DNA from: Argyresthia goedartella
Taxonomy: Eukaryota > Arthropoda > Insecta > Lepidoptera > Argyresthiidae
Assembly: GCA_949825045.1 (NCBI GenBank)
Contig: OX463822.1
Span: 34,040,703 to 34,104,702 of the forward strand
Direction: 5' to 3'
DNA: 64,000 nucleotides
Positions within the stretch are counted from its first letter, which is position 1, and each line of letters starts with the position of its first letter. The position numbers were made by a program, and so were the translations under genes. Positions 34,111-45,629 of this stretch are shown in pieces. Under the pieces are notes generated by a model, which was given only the letters and a program-made list of their open reading frames with translations, did no database searches and had not been told where the DNA came from.

Positions 34111-36420
34111 ACCCCTTTTTTTTAATTGCGCCTAGTTACTCGAGGAACAGTACAATAGGAGTGATAGCCTCCGACCCGTGGTACACAAAATAGTTACAAG
34201 AAAAGTCACAAATCAGAACAGCTGCTCTGATTGTGCAGCTTCTGCAGGTGGGAATTTTTATCTGGTGCAAAATCGCATATGTATATTGATACATTTTGCC
34301 GTGACAAACGATTGATATTTAAACTACAATATGCTCTTCCTCTCAACAACCCAAGGCATTATATAATGCCATTTTCCCATTATAGGTTTTTGCAAGCCAA
34401 ACTAATACTAATACTAATACCATGGCATAATGTTCAAAATCGCGATGCGTCAAAACACGCTGGGGGTTTGAGCATTACTCATATTGTAAGTAGAACTTAC
34501 ATAACTTATTTGTTGTGGTTATAGGTATGCAATGTTGTATATTATTGTACACGTCTTTTCTTGAAACATAATAATACATAAGTACGTGGAGTCAAAACTC
34601 CAGGATCTCAGCATCAGTATCTTACTCCCTTGAGGGCTTTGGCTCCTCGTGACTTCAGCAATGTTGTGGTTGTTGGAATACGATATGAACTTCGACATGG
34701 TCATCATTTCGGTGACTTGAGGTAAATTGCACGAGGCTGCTTTTTCAAAATTGGCCTCGAAAAAAATCGAATAAAAACGAAACGATAAAATATCAAAACA
34801 AAACGCCGAACATACACTCATGAGAGGTCACTCATAGATCACAGGCAGACTTTACCGGGATAGATTGACATTTCACATTGTTTTTTTTTTTGTAGGTAAG
34901 ACGGGCAGGTAAAGGCATTTGTTCATACATCATAAGACGATGTCACAGAAGGTCTAATTAATATTTTATTAAAATTTCTTAGAACGTATATACTAATCTA
35001 TTAATCTGATAAATAGAAACGGTACAGAAGACAAATTTCTCGAAATGGTTTTGAGATTTCCATCCCTGTCCAGAAAGTTAGCAACCTTAATGACATACTT
35101 GTTGCTTGTCAAGATAACACATAGTTAGCAAGTGCAGTAACTTCTTGCTCGTCAAGATAACACACAGCAAGTGCAGTAACGTCAAGATAACACATAGTTA
35201 GCAAGTGCAGGAACGACCAATAACACTAACACCCAGCTGCAGAAACGATCTCATTTTAAAGCCCCATTAACCTCTCACCGACCAATGCAGCAAAGCAATG
35301 AAGCTCAAGCTCATGGTAATAAGTAACTGTTATCGTTTCGTTATTGCAAAACGGTGCTATGTCCCACCTCTAGCTCTGACTGGAAGACTGGCTTAGAAAC
35401 TAACTACCAAATTAATTATTTCATTTATTAATACAAGTTCTACAAACTAAATAGTAACGCAGTAATTTATGAATTATTTAAATGATATTGACTTGTGAGA
35501 AGTCTTTGTACATTGCTGAGGCAGTCTTTTAGCCATGTCCTTTTAATATTAGGGTTTCATTAATTGTTTCAGAGTTGTTTTAAATTTTCAATATATAGTA
35601 ACGTATATGAAATTGGGCACAATTGTGCTTCTGCCACCCCGTATGGGAAAAGGCGTGACGCTATGTTATGTTTGTTAACGTATCTCTCCGCCGAAGCCGC
35701 CGCCCCGCGCCGTGGAAGATAGGAGCAAAACTGTGGTTAGTCTGATTAACTTTGTGTATGTTTCTCTTGCAATATTGCAAGCCAAACTAAAACTCAACAA
35801 GCGGCGGTATCTTTCGTCTTTCGTACGTAGTTTCAGCCTCTGCTTTGCATTTTCTATCTCGAAACGAGTTAAATTAAACGATTTTTTGCCCGGTTTGTTA
35901 TAAAACTGTTATAAGTTTAGTTTTGAGTTGAAATATTTCTACAAATTACTATGTTTTGTTCCAGGTACGTAATTTGTTTGCCAAAGGAAACTCGAAAGCT
36001 GTGATGAATTAGCCTGTTGGGAGTGTCAAGATGAAGTGATTGGCAGCGATATTGAATAAGGTTTGTGACTCATACTGATTGCACCATGTCTTCAAAGCGA
36101 TTATTCTAATAACTGTGACGGTGATTTATTCGATAATACTTCACTTCAAAGTAACTAAAAGCTCAGTTGTCCGAGAAAGTGTTAGCAAAATTAACTGTAA
36201 ATCAAACGAACGACTCAATTAAATTAGTTTTGAAGGTTAGTATTAATAGGTTTAGTAATTCGTAATTTTCTTTTCAACACCCTTACTCGTAAAGTGACCC
36301 TTATGACGTTGATTTTAGAATTTTAATGCTGCCTAATATACATGTATTACCACCACATTACAACACATTGCCGTGCAAGTGTGTTACCTAATGGATATAG
36401 TTTTAAATTTATCAACTACG
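34110..36420. other. Intronic stretch with local direct repeats
   Basis: At 35.10-35.21 kb, 'gtcaagataacacatagtta' and 'gcaagtgcagtaac' recur three times. A 'ccaccccgtatgggaaaagg' repeat piece lies at 35.63-35.65 kb. A GC-rich patch at 35.69-35.72 kb has no recognised function. Confidence 0.45.
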
Positions 36421-36508
36421 GACAAGTAATGACAGCAAAAAGTTTTTATATCTCAACTATGGACTAGCGAGACAGCAAAGAGTTTTTATATTGGAAAAAT
36501 ATTACGTT

Positions 36509-36845
36509 AATGGGGTTGGCCGGTGAAAGCTAACCATAGGTGGCGCCACGTGCATTTGGTTCCTTTATCCAGTTGCCACTTTCAACGATCGACTAATTTC
36601 TGGAATTTTTTCTGTGATAATTGGTTATCGGAATTTATTTACTACACAACAAAAGTAATTTTTCGAGTAGGTATATGATATAATCTCATGTAATTACAAC
36701 TATACAACTTAATTTTGTCTTTTTGGCGGGTTTTTTTACTAGACGCGCACATGACTGGCGATTGAACACACTGCACAGAAGCGTGACTTTGACGTTAGGG
36801 GAACCAACCGATACTAGCGCCACGCCGACAGTTGCCAACCCCATT
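36509..36845. mobile_element. MITE with AATGGGGTTGGC termini
   Basis: AATGGGGTTGGC at 36509-36520 and GCCAACCCCATT at 36834-36845 are perfect inverted 12-mers. Inner 'aaccataggtggcgccacg' and 'accgatactagcgccacg' are also partly inverted. 337 bp, non-coding, no clear target duplication. Confidence 0.6.
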
Positions 36846-37080
36846 GACTTTAGTATAAATTAATACATTTTATTGTCAAAATAAGATGACTAAACATTAA
36901 TTTTCATCAAATTACAAGCAAACTAAGAAAGCAGAGATGCATTTCGTGTACTATGATAACATATAATATTTGGCTGTTTGTCTGGCTTTTGCATTACCTC
37001 TGGCAGTCAGAGTCGACGAGCGAAAACCAAAAATAAATAAAGTGCGCGCCATTTTCACCCAGTTTTCAACAAACAACAGT

Positions 37081-37218
37081 TTTTATTGTGATAAGGTCGA
37101 GTACTTGCTTATATCTTACCTACTTGTTTTATTGTGATAAGTTCGAGTACTTGCTTATATCTTACCTACTTGTTTTATTGTGATAAGGTCGAGTACTTGC
37201 TTATATCTTACCTACTTG
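37081..37218 (+). repeat. 3 x 46-bp tandem repeat
   Basis: Three units starting 'ttttattgtgataaggtcga' at 37081, 37127 and 37173. Only one base differs between units (ggtc/gttc). Confidence 0.95.
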
Positions 37219-37293
37219 TTTTTTTATTTTCCTCACAATTGTGTTGAAAAACGTAGTATGAGACTCGTGAGCAAGTAATAACAAGCTCGGTTC

Positions 37294-37653
37294 TTTACTG
37301 CTCTCGCCTGCTCTGCGCTGCGGCTCGAGCTGGTAAACTTTACTGCTCTCGCCTGCTCTGCGCTGCGGCTCGAGCTGGTAAACTTTACTGCTCTCGCCTG
37401 CTCTGCGCTGCGGCTCGAGCTGGTAAACTTTACTGCTCTCGCCTGCTCTGCGCTGCGGCTCGAGCTGGTAAACTTTACTGCTCTCGCCTGCTCTGCGCTG
37501 CGGCTCGAGCTGGTAAACTTTACTGCTCTCGCCTGCTCTGCGCTGCGGCTCGAGCTGGTAAACTTTACTGCTCTCGCCTGCTCTGCGCTGCGGCTCGAGC
37601 TGGTAAACTTTACTGCTCTCGCCTGCTCTGCGCTGCGGCTCGAGCTGGTAAAC
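37294..37653. repeat. 8 x 45-bp tandem repeat, no visible divergence
   Basis: Eight consecutive 45-bp units ('tttactgctctcgcctgctc...gagctggtaaac') appear identical. Because 45 is a multiple of three and the unit lacks stops in two minus-strand frames, long open frames (175 and 153 codons, 15-residue repeats) arise. They have no recognised domain and are read here as repeat artefacts. The unit is GC-rich and contains CTCGAG. Confidence 0.95.
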
Positions 37654-38083
37654 CAACCTCGTATGTTTTGACCAACTTTGCTCCCTTGTTTCATAATGTA
37701 CTATTATTGTACTACCCAACAAAGACATTCGGATAGCTTATGATACATAGAAACATGTACAAAGGCGAGCATATCTCTAACAAGAGATTGCTTCCAGTAA
37801 ACCATAGATGGATTGGAAAAGGGAAAGAAAGAGCGGTTGAAGAACTGTGGGTAGAAATATAGTAATATGTTCCTTTTTAAACAGAACATTTTAAAAGAAG
37901 TTGGTAAAACTCTCTCCAGAGATATCTGCAGGGTATTGGAAAGTTTCCCACCATAGACAGTTAGCAGAACCCATTAGCTATAATGCACATTATTTGATTT
38001 TTAACATTCATTCATGTAAAGCTAACACCAAATGAGATATTTACAAAAAATAAGTTTGGAAGAATAAAAGCTCTTTTTATTAT

Positions 38084-38345
38084 GTTTATCTACACACTTA
38101 TCATAAACCCTCTTTACTGCGTCCAAAAACCGCAAGTTACGATCAGCATAATCTTAAACTCCTTTGTAAAAACTCATTTATTATCTGAATATTGAACATT
38201 ATGACCATAATGTGTAATTTTTCTACATATTATGACATTCAAATTTCGAACGCCGACGCCCTCCTGCGTGCCGCCCCTACTTTGTCTGTGAAGTTGGTAG
38301 TACAGAACACATCAAAGAGAGCTTATGATATGTGTGTAGATAAAC
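38084..38345. mobile_element. 'gtttatctacacac' TIR element, copy 4 (best preserved)
   Basis: The left TIR 'gtttatctacacacttatca' is mirrored by the right end '...tgatatgtgtgtagataaac', with about 30 bp of similarity including CTCTTT. The interior has 'aaaccgcaagttacgatcag', 'cattatgaccataatgtg' and 'gacattcaaatttcgaacgc'. Related sequence continues to 38455 with the CTCGAG hairpin and 'cataaactactaat'. Non-coding. Confidence 0.7.
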
Positions 38346-38371
38346 TAGTGTATGTAACTTTACATAATTAG

Positions 38372-38422
38372 GCATTAAAACTCTCGAGTGATATTAATAT
38401 GAACACTCTCGAGTTTTAATGC
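38372..38422. repeat. CTCGAG hairpin (19-bp perfect arms)
   Basis: 'gcattaaaactctcgagtg' at 38372-38390 is the exact reverse complement of 38404-38422, with a 13-nt loop. A version with a longer loop is at 6.63-6.71 kb and the element at 17.06 kb lacks it. Confidence 0.9.
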
Positions 38423-38524
38423 CCTCCATTATGTATCAGTCACATAAACTACTAATATAGCTCGGCAACCCTCAGGATTATGGAGATTTAGCTTATAATA
38501 AAATGTATTGTTATTTTCATTAGC

Positions 38525-38691
38525 ATTTTAATGAACCTTAACAATCGAGTCATAAACGACGCAGCTGCGGTCCTCTTCAGTGAGCGTCTTGAGCGTCGTC
38601 GTGGGTAGCGCCGGCGCCGACTCGATGACGATTCATTACAATTTAGGTAGTAATTTATGAACCGATTGTTATGACTTCGGTTCATTAAAAT
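38525..38691. mobile_element. Small MITE with ATTTTAATGAACC ends
   Basis: ATTTTAATGAACC at 38525-38537 and GGTTCATTAAAAT at 38679-38691 are perfect inverted 13-mers. The 167-bp interior is GC-richer in the middle. It abuts the 'ggccaa' repeat at 38.70 kb. Confidence 0.5.
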
Positions 38692-38697
38692 CTGATT

Positions 38698-39265
38698 AAA
38701 GTAGAAAAAAACGGCCAATTACGTGTCGGACTTTGCACATTTAGGGTAATAAATTAAGAATAAACGGAGTCGACGAAGTTTTTGCTCCACAAATGATATC
38801 ATTCATTAAACACCTCGCCGAAACGCTGGCGGACCGCTGGAACCGGACCCCTGCCACAAGAATGGGCTGGCTACGAGCAAGAAGTCAAACCGCCATCATC
38901 AGGGCTGGCAGCATGTGCATCCGCGGCACCCGCCATAGGTAGCACAGGCCTATATGAGGATGGAGCGGCAGTCCCACACGTCTTGAACTAGAATGAATAT
39001 CTTATTTATATTCTCTGTACTTATTTTCATGAATCTTTTGCTTAATAAATTTCTTATCGCTTCATAAATTAAGAATATAAGCCAAAAAAAATAACAAAAT
39101 AAGCACATTTTTTTCAACTTTGGAAGGGTCTGTCTCATTAACAATTTTCCTTGAGGGAAAATAGTTTCAGGAACCTCACGTCATTTTTAAAGACCTATCT
39201 ATAGACACCCCACACATATAGGTTTGGTGAATATTTTTTTTTGTTTCAGATCCATTATTTATTGT
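38698..39265 (+). repeat. 'ggccaagtgcg' interspersed repeat, long subfamily, interrupted
   Basis: The head 'aaaaaacggccaattacgtg' stops at 38762 and the body resumes at 39064 with 'gaatataagcc', 'tttggaagggtctgtctc' and 'aaagacctatctatagacac'. The copy at 23702 shows the same order without the gap. Confidence 0.8.
38763..39063 (+). mobile_element. 5'-truncated retroelement end with a 14-bp target duplication
   Basis: The 301-bp insert is bounded by 'ataaattaagaata' at 38749-38762 and again at 39064-39077. It opens with a ~57-codon frame that ends at a TAG near 38940, including W-N-R-T-P-A-T-R-M-G-W and R-S-Q-T-A-I-I-R-A. A 3' UTR with 'aataaa' about 20 bp before its end follows. There is no poly(A) tail before the duplication. 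I read it as the last codons and 3' UTR of a non-LTR element. The clade is not known. Confidence 0.7.
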
Positions 39266-39789
39266 TTCGAATTGACTGAATTTTGGGAATCTGCCTATTT
39301 AAATTGTGGCCTAGTAGTCACAGAAAATTCAGGTGCCTAGCTTTATAAACAACATAGTTACAGGGGTCGAAAATACCCCGAAGTGCTTCCACTCCCCTCC
39401 AGTCCCTCCTTTCGGTTTTATTCGCAAAATTTTATGTAGAATGAAGTCCTTAGTGTGCCTCTAAAATTTGATAAAAAATCCGTCGATAACTAACGCTACG
39501 TCAAACTTCACCCCTTTTCCTCCCCATTTTCCCCCCAATCAAAAATTATGACCCAATGAATTTTTTAATCAAATCAAGGAACTAGTGTGCCAATTTTTGG
39601 CAAAATCGGTTGAAAATACGACCTGTAGGCGGGAACAGACGTCCGGACAAGAGCAATCTCGAAACTGATAATGATAATGATAATGATAACGATAATAATA
39701 ACAATAAGAATGACAATGAAGGCAATAGTAATGACACGACGAGTAACAGTAATAATGAAAATGATCGGAATTATAGGGATATTTTTCGT

Positions 39790-40319
39790 GTATAAACAAA
39801 TTAACATATTGCATCAAAATATAAGTGGACTTATAGGTAAATCTGAACTCTTAGTTATAAATTTGGATGAGTTAGAATCTGATACCCCAATAGACATCAT
39901 CTGTATTACGGAACATAACATGATGCAAGGCGACGAAGATCAGCTGAATGTTCCGAATTTTCATTTATCATCAAGTCTCGCATGAGCAGAAAGGGTGGAT
40001 CATGTATACTAGTAAAGAACAAACACAAATCCAGAGATCTTGATAACATAAGACACTTTAGCATACCAAATACAATGGAATGTTCAGCGATTGAGCTTAT
40101 TGAGCATAACATGATCGTTATATGCATATACAGAATACCTAAATATAAAATAGAAGACTACAATCTATTTATCAACAGTTTATATGACATTCTACAGGTT
40201 TATGCGTGTAAAAATAAACACTGTATAATAGTAGGTGATTTCAATATAGATATTCTAAAAGATAGTGTAATAACAAGACGATTCGAAGAGCTTATCACGA
40301 GTTTTAATTTAAAAATATA
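39790..40319 (+). pseudogene. LINE endonuclease (APE-like) domain, broken
   Basis: Visible motifs in order: I-L-H-Q-N-I-S-G-L, I-I-C-I-T-E-H (catalytic Glu), G-G-S-C-I-L-V, I-C-I-Y-R-I-P and I-I-V-G-D-F-N-I-D. In this family the enzyme nicks target DNA to prime reverse transcription. A frameshift near 39983 separates the first two motifs from the rest, and TAA at about 40318 stops the frame. The same frame then continues with I-K-E-P-T-R-L. Confidence 0.8.
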
Positions 40320-41114
40320 AATTAAAGAACCAACTAGACTGAGTAGTGGTACCTGTCTAGATAACATCATTCATAATATACGTGAAGCACAAAGTCAAGT
40401 TCACGAATTCGCGCTTTCCGGCCATATAGCTCAAATACTCAAATGTCCAGTCAAAAAAACATCCCAACTCAGTCACTGGTACATTATGAAACGAGACTAC
40501 TGTAAAGAAAATATGATAAAATTTAAAAACAATTTAAATAGTTTAACTTTCTGTGAGGTATACGGCAAATCAGATCCAAACGAGGCATTTAATGAATTCT
40601 TTGATATGTTCAAATTACTGTATAATTTATGCTTCCCCAAAATAAGAGTAAAATCCATGTAAAACGAAGGCAAAAATGGTTGTCAAAAGGTATCAGGAAT
40701 TGTAGCAAAAGAAAAAGGGAGCTGCTAGGGATCTATAGGTGAAATCCAAACTCAAAAAATAAAGAAGCCTTCAAGTCCTACTCTAAAAAACTACATAAAA
40801 TAATAAAATTAACAAAAAAATCTCAAAATAATTATGTTATTCAATCGGCACAAAACAAATCAAAGGCTACATTTAATATCTTTAAAAGTTCAAAGCTTAA
40901 TCAACCTAGAGAACAAATTGAACAAATTAAACAAAATGGGACAACAATAAAAAACCCCGCATACATAGCAAAGGCATTCAATAATCATTTCACAATACCA
41001 GAATCTTTAAATAATAGTAATGATTTGTTTAAAAAATCTATGGCATATACTAAATCCAATTCTATGTATCTTAATCCAACTAACCCTATTGACACTACAC
41101 GCATAATTATGACA

Positions 41115-42600
41115 TTAAAAATACTAACAGCACGGGTTACGATGAGATCTGTACGGCAGTAATAAAATATGTAGTATATAATATAAGCCCAATATTGAGT
41201 TATATAATTAATCTGTGCATAGGGCACGGGGCATATCCAAATGCCCTCAAGATATCTCTAATAAAGCCTTTATTTAAAAAAGATGGCAGACTTAACATGA
41301 ACTTCTATAGACCGAACGCTCTCATACCGGTGTTTTCTAAAATATTTGAAAAAGTATTATATAACGCCCTCTATAGTTATCTAGAAAAAAATGACATTCT
41401 TGCACCCGAACAAAAGGGATTCAGAAAAGGGAAAAGTATTAACATGGCTATCTACGATTTTCTGCAAAAGATTACGGTTAATCTTGACCGCAAGATACCA
41501 ATCTTAGCCATATACTTGGATATGACAAAAGCTTTTGACTATGTAGACCATAAAATATTGTTGAAAAAGCTCGAAACATATGGAGTAAGGGGCAACATAC
41601 TAGATTTGCTCAAATCCTACATGTCTTATCGAAAACAAATCACCCAAATCCACAGATTGTGTGCCAAACAAAACATGGAACTAATCTACTCATCCGAACC
41701 ATCAAATGTTACAGTCGGAGGTCCACAAGGAAGCGTCCTAGGCCCTCTATATTTTCAATTTATATAAATGACATTATTAAATCAACATCTCATCCCATGA
41801 TCTTATTTGCTGATGATAGTACCGTAGTATATAAACAAAATATGATAATCTGACATTTGAAAATGAAATAAATAATTCAATAAATATCATAATAACATGG
41901 CTGACATACAATAATTTAATGATAAATTTAAAGAAAACATACATAATGAATTTTAAACAGTTAAAAGAGCGGACGCAATTAAATATCAAACATGACGATG
42001 CTATCATTGAAGAAGTGCAGGTTACAAAATTCTTGGGACTACAAGTTGATAATAAATTAAGCTGGAAAGACCAAATAGATTGCGTTACCAAAAAACTTAA
42101 TAAATTTTCGTATATTATTATGCACTATTTATGCTGTGCAAAGTTGTCGATACTGCGTCAGTACTGACTGCATATCATGGATTTGTAGTATCAACACTTC
42201 GTTATGGCATAATATTCTGGGATAACGGAGTTAACAAAGACAGTGCTTTTAAAGCCCAGAAGAAATGTATTAGGGCTATCTTCTCATTGAAACGAACGGA
42301 CAGCTGCAAACCGCTTTTCAAACACCATAAACTGCTAACTCTGCCTTCGTTATACATATATGAAATAATTATGTTTGTTAAAACCAATCCCGAACTGTTT
42401 CAAAACCTAACAAGCCACCGCAACAACAAAAAAATACATGCTCCTCCCACCAAACAGCGCTGTTCAGCAAAAGCGTTTCCGGTATGACATCTAAAATATA
42501 TAATAGGATACCGGTACCTATTTTGAGTATAAAGAATACGAACTTGTTTAAATTAAAACTGAAGGAATATCTAGCTGCTGAGGCATATTACTCCATAAAT
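41115..42600 (+). pseudogene. LINE reverse transcriptase and C-terminal region, broken
   Basis: The RT blocks are in order: S-T-G-Y-D-E-I near 41.13 kb, I-K-P-L-F-K-K-D-G near 41.27 kb, Y-L-D-M-T-K-A-F-D at about 41.52 kb, G-P-Q-G-S-V-L-G-P near 41.73 kb and F-A-D-D at 41806-41817. The catalytic aspartates are present. The frame shifts between the G-P-Q-G-S and F-A-D-D blocks, and again near 41.86 and 42.15 kb, so no functional enzyme is encoded. Confidence 0.85.
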
Positions 42601-42605
42601 GAATA

Positions 42606-42606
42606 T

Positions 42607-42640
<34 letters not shown>

Positions 42641-42728
42641 CTCGGACACTATTCACACACATTGATCTAGCCCCAAACTAGGATTCCCTGTATCTTGGGT
42701 ACTAGGCAACGATACACATACTTATATT
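42606..42728 (-). mobile_element. SINE family S2, 3' fragment with (ATT)n tail
   Basis: 'cactattcacacacattgat' and 'ggattccctgtatcttgggt' match the SINE at 57.77-58.02 kb. On the minus strand the fragment ends in (att)n, which explains the (aat)n run at 42606-42640. Confidence 0.7.
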
Positions 42729-43069
42729 TATAATTTCGCAATGTATGCTAATGTGTTGACATCTATATATTTTTTTCTGACATTTTAATTCGTGACAATA
42801 ATCTAATCTATTTAAATTCTCATTTAATTTAATTTTATCTTTTTGTATGCCTGAATGTTGTGTTGTACTGACATGCTGTCAATTTCTTGTTTTGACATGT
42901 TGAATTATTCTAGCTTCTTGCTTTACTTTAATTAATGTATCACCTGTTGATTTATTTATTTGTATGCCTAATGGCAGGACGTTAGAACATTGTGAAATAT
43001 AACATCTTATTTATAACTACGATCCACAGTAAAAAAATCTGATTCTGATTCTGATTCTGACTGAACGCG

Positions 43070-44040
43070 AGTTGGAAGTTGACTGAACCCGATAGCTTGT
43101 GGGAAATGCCATGTCGGATATAAATGTTTTAACCTTTTTAATTATGTTAACGATATTGATCAGATCGACAGCGATAATTAGGAAAAAATGATGCAGAGGA
43201 TTTAGTTAAAATAATGTCATAAAAGTGATGATTATTGAAGTTTGCTGTCCTATTACAGAAAGAAACAACAAAATAATATTAATATTATAAGTTGTATCTG
43301 ATTTTTTTAAAATGTTTATTCAAAATACTTTTATTTAGTATTTTATTGCTGTTGTAATAGAAGATCAATTCCTACAAAGGTCGCAATGTCTTCGAACGAC
43401 GACGCATACTTTTCTAGCTAGTAGGGCCACTAGCTAGAAACGCGGAATAAATCTTGAGTATAGTTGTTCTACGAAAAAAAATAAGCTATGATTTTCACCG
43501 ACCCGGTAATTTCGCCCAGCTCAAAGAAAAAACAGTTCGAATTAACTAATCCACGAAAAAGGCGCGTCGAATTTTTAACTAGCGAGATTTGAACGAATGA
43601 TTTGATGATTATGATTCTATCTCACTCTTACAAATCACAATGGATAACTTGTGTTCCCTTTCTTAAAAACATCAAATATCATCAGATTTGACGTTTCCAA
43701 TGTCAAAAGTCAACGTCTATCTGCCTATAGTTGGGTTTATTTATTTACGAGCGAGATGAACAACTTTATAATCTTGATAGTGGGAGAATCCCGCAAATAA
43801 TCGAACTTTCATCATCATCATACTCCGCCCACATCGACCCACTGCTGCTGGGCATAGGCCTCCTCTATAGCGCCAATTTCCTTTTCCTTTTCCTCAATTT
43901 TTACCGAAATATTGGGTAAAATGGTAACATTTATAGGAAATCCCTGGCATGACTCACTTTCCTCGCCGACGATTTCACCAGAATATCTTATCTTAAAGTG
44001 TTCAAGTTCAAAATCACGATCCAATTTTCAAAAATCCCGT
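43070..44040. other. Intronic stretch before the 63-bp array
   Basis: No exon is recognised. 'cccactgctgctgggcatag' at about 43.84 kb is a recurrent lepidopteran repeat string. The plus-strand open frame that begins at 43912 and runs into the array has no recognised N-terminal domain or signal. Confidence 0.45.
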
Positions 44041-44049
44041 AAAATCTGG

Positions 44050-45183
44050 TTTAACGACTGTGAGCCGGATTGCGCCGCCACGAGCGACCACGTGACAAGC
44101 CGCGACATTACGTTTAACGACTGTGAGCCGGACTGCGCCGCCACGAGCGACCACGTGACAAGCCGCGACATTACGTTTAACGACTGTGAGCCGGACTGCG
44201 CCGCCACGAGCGACCACGTGACAAGCCGCGACATTACGTTTAACGACTGTGAGCCGGACTGCGCCGCCACGAGCGACCACGTGACAAGCCGCGACATTAC
44301 GTTTAACGACTGTGAGCCGGACTGCGCCGCCACGAGCGACCACGTGACAAGCCGCGACATTACGTTTAACGACTGTGAGCCGGACTGCGCCGCCACGACC
44401 GACCACGTGACAAGCCGCGACATTACGTTTAACGACTGTGAGCCGGACTGCGCCGCCACGAGCGACCACGTGACAAGCCGCGACATTAAGTTTAACGACT
44501 GTGAGCCGGACTGCGCCGCCACGAGCGACCACGTGACAAGCCGCGACATTACGTTTAACGACTGTGAGCCGGACTGCGCCGCCACGAGCGACCACGTGAC
44601 AAGCCGCGACATTACGTTTAACGACTGTGAGCCGGACTGCGCCGCCACGAGCGACCACGTGACAAGCCGCGACATTACGTTTAACGACTGTGAGCCGGAC
44701 TGCGCCGCCACGAGCGACCACGTGACAAGCCGCGACATTACGTTTAACGACTGTGAGCCGGACTGCGCCGCCACGAGCGACCACGTGACAAGCCGCGACA
44801 TTACGTTTAACGACTGTGAGCCGGACTGCGCCGCCACGAGCGACCACGTGACAAGCCGCGACATTACGTTTAACGACTGTGAGCCGGACTGCGCCGCCAC
44901 GACCGACCACGTGACAAGCCGCGACATTACGTTTAACGACTGTGAGCCGGACTGCGCCGCCACGAGCGACCACGTGACAAGCCGCGACATTACGTTTAAC
45001 GACTGTGAGCCGGACTGCGCCGCCACGAGCGACCACGTGACAAGCCGCGACATTACGTTTAACGACTGTGAGCCGGACTGCGCCGCCACGAGCGACCACG
45101 TGACAAGCCGCGACATTACGTTTAACGACTGTGAGCCGGACTGCGCCGCCACGAGCGACCACGTGACAAGCCGCGACATTACG
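44050..45183 (+). repeat. 18 x 63-bp tandem repeat with a CACGTG E-box per unit
   Basis: The array is exactly 1134 bp, or 18 units of 63 bp. Units are nearly identical. Unit 1 has one silent-type change, units 6 and 14 share the same AGC-to-ACC change, and unit 7 has an ACG-to-AAG change at its end. Every unit contains 'gaccacgtgac', an E-box core. The unit is a multiple of three and stop-free in several frames, giving a 429-codon plus-strand frame (21-residue unit starting F-N-D-C-E-P-D-C) and long minus-strand frames. A true coding role is unproven. Confidence 0.97.
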
Positions 45184-45220
45184 ATCGTATTAGAATCATG
45201 ATGATTAGTTATATCGCCGT

Positions 45221-45235
45221 GGGGGGGGGGGGGGG
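45221..45235 (+). repeat. Poly-G run
   Basis: About 15 consecutive G. It could mark a sequencing or assembly-sensitive point next to the array. Confidence 0.9.
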
Positions 45236-45416
45236 GACCCTTTGGGGAAAATCGCAAATCTACCTATTATCATGAGGATTATCAGGAGGACAGGACGGAC
45301 AGAAGGACATACAGAAGTACAGCAGAGGCTTGTAATAATAAGGCTAATATAACAGGCTCCTAAGGCGCCAAACGGGATCACCGTTTGGCGCCTTAGGATA
45401 CGGAACCCTAAAAAGG
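45236..45416 (+). repeat. 'gggttcc' repeat end containing a 39-bp hairpin
   Basis: A (gacag)n-like run and 'atacggaaccctaaaaa' mark the family end. At 45359-45397, 'cctaaggcgccaaacgg' and 'ccgtttggcgccttagg' form 17-bp perfect arms with loop GATCA. Confidence 0.7.
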
Positions 45417-45629
45417 GATAAAAATAACAAAACGTTTTATTAAGCAAAATGGTAGGCAGAGCCACAACCGCTGCGCCACAGAGGTCGTCAAGTATTAGCC
45501 TCTTCTAGATATTATCCATTATAATTTACATTTAATGTCGTGTCTATTGAATTTGTCTAAATTATTGAAATTCATGTAATAACATTGTTTTACAGAACAA
45601 CAATAACAACACTCCTGCACTTTTAGATA

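Larger units (their letters stand above)
39640..43065 (+). mobile_element. CR1/Jockey-type LINE, frameshifted and dead
   Basis: An Asn/Asp-rich leader (about 39660-39780) precedes an endonuclease region and a reverse transcriptase. The C-terminal tail is typical of this group (A-Y-Y-S-I-N-E-Y-L near 42.57-42.60 kb). The 3' UTR runs to a (gattct)n tail at about 43036-43062. At least four frame changes and a stop after 'F-N-L-K-I' break it. A SINE piece lies antisense in the 3' UTR at 42606-42728. Confidence 0.85.

Noticed and set aside
37294..37653. CRISPR-like look of regularly spaced repeats
   Set aside because: Units are contiguous with no unique spacers, and the sequence is eukaryotic.
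37201..37728. 175- and 153-codon minus frames with a 15-residue repeat
   Set aside because: Generated by eight identical 45-bp units lacking stops; no start context, domain or splice evidence supports a protein.
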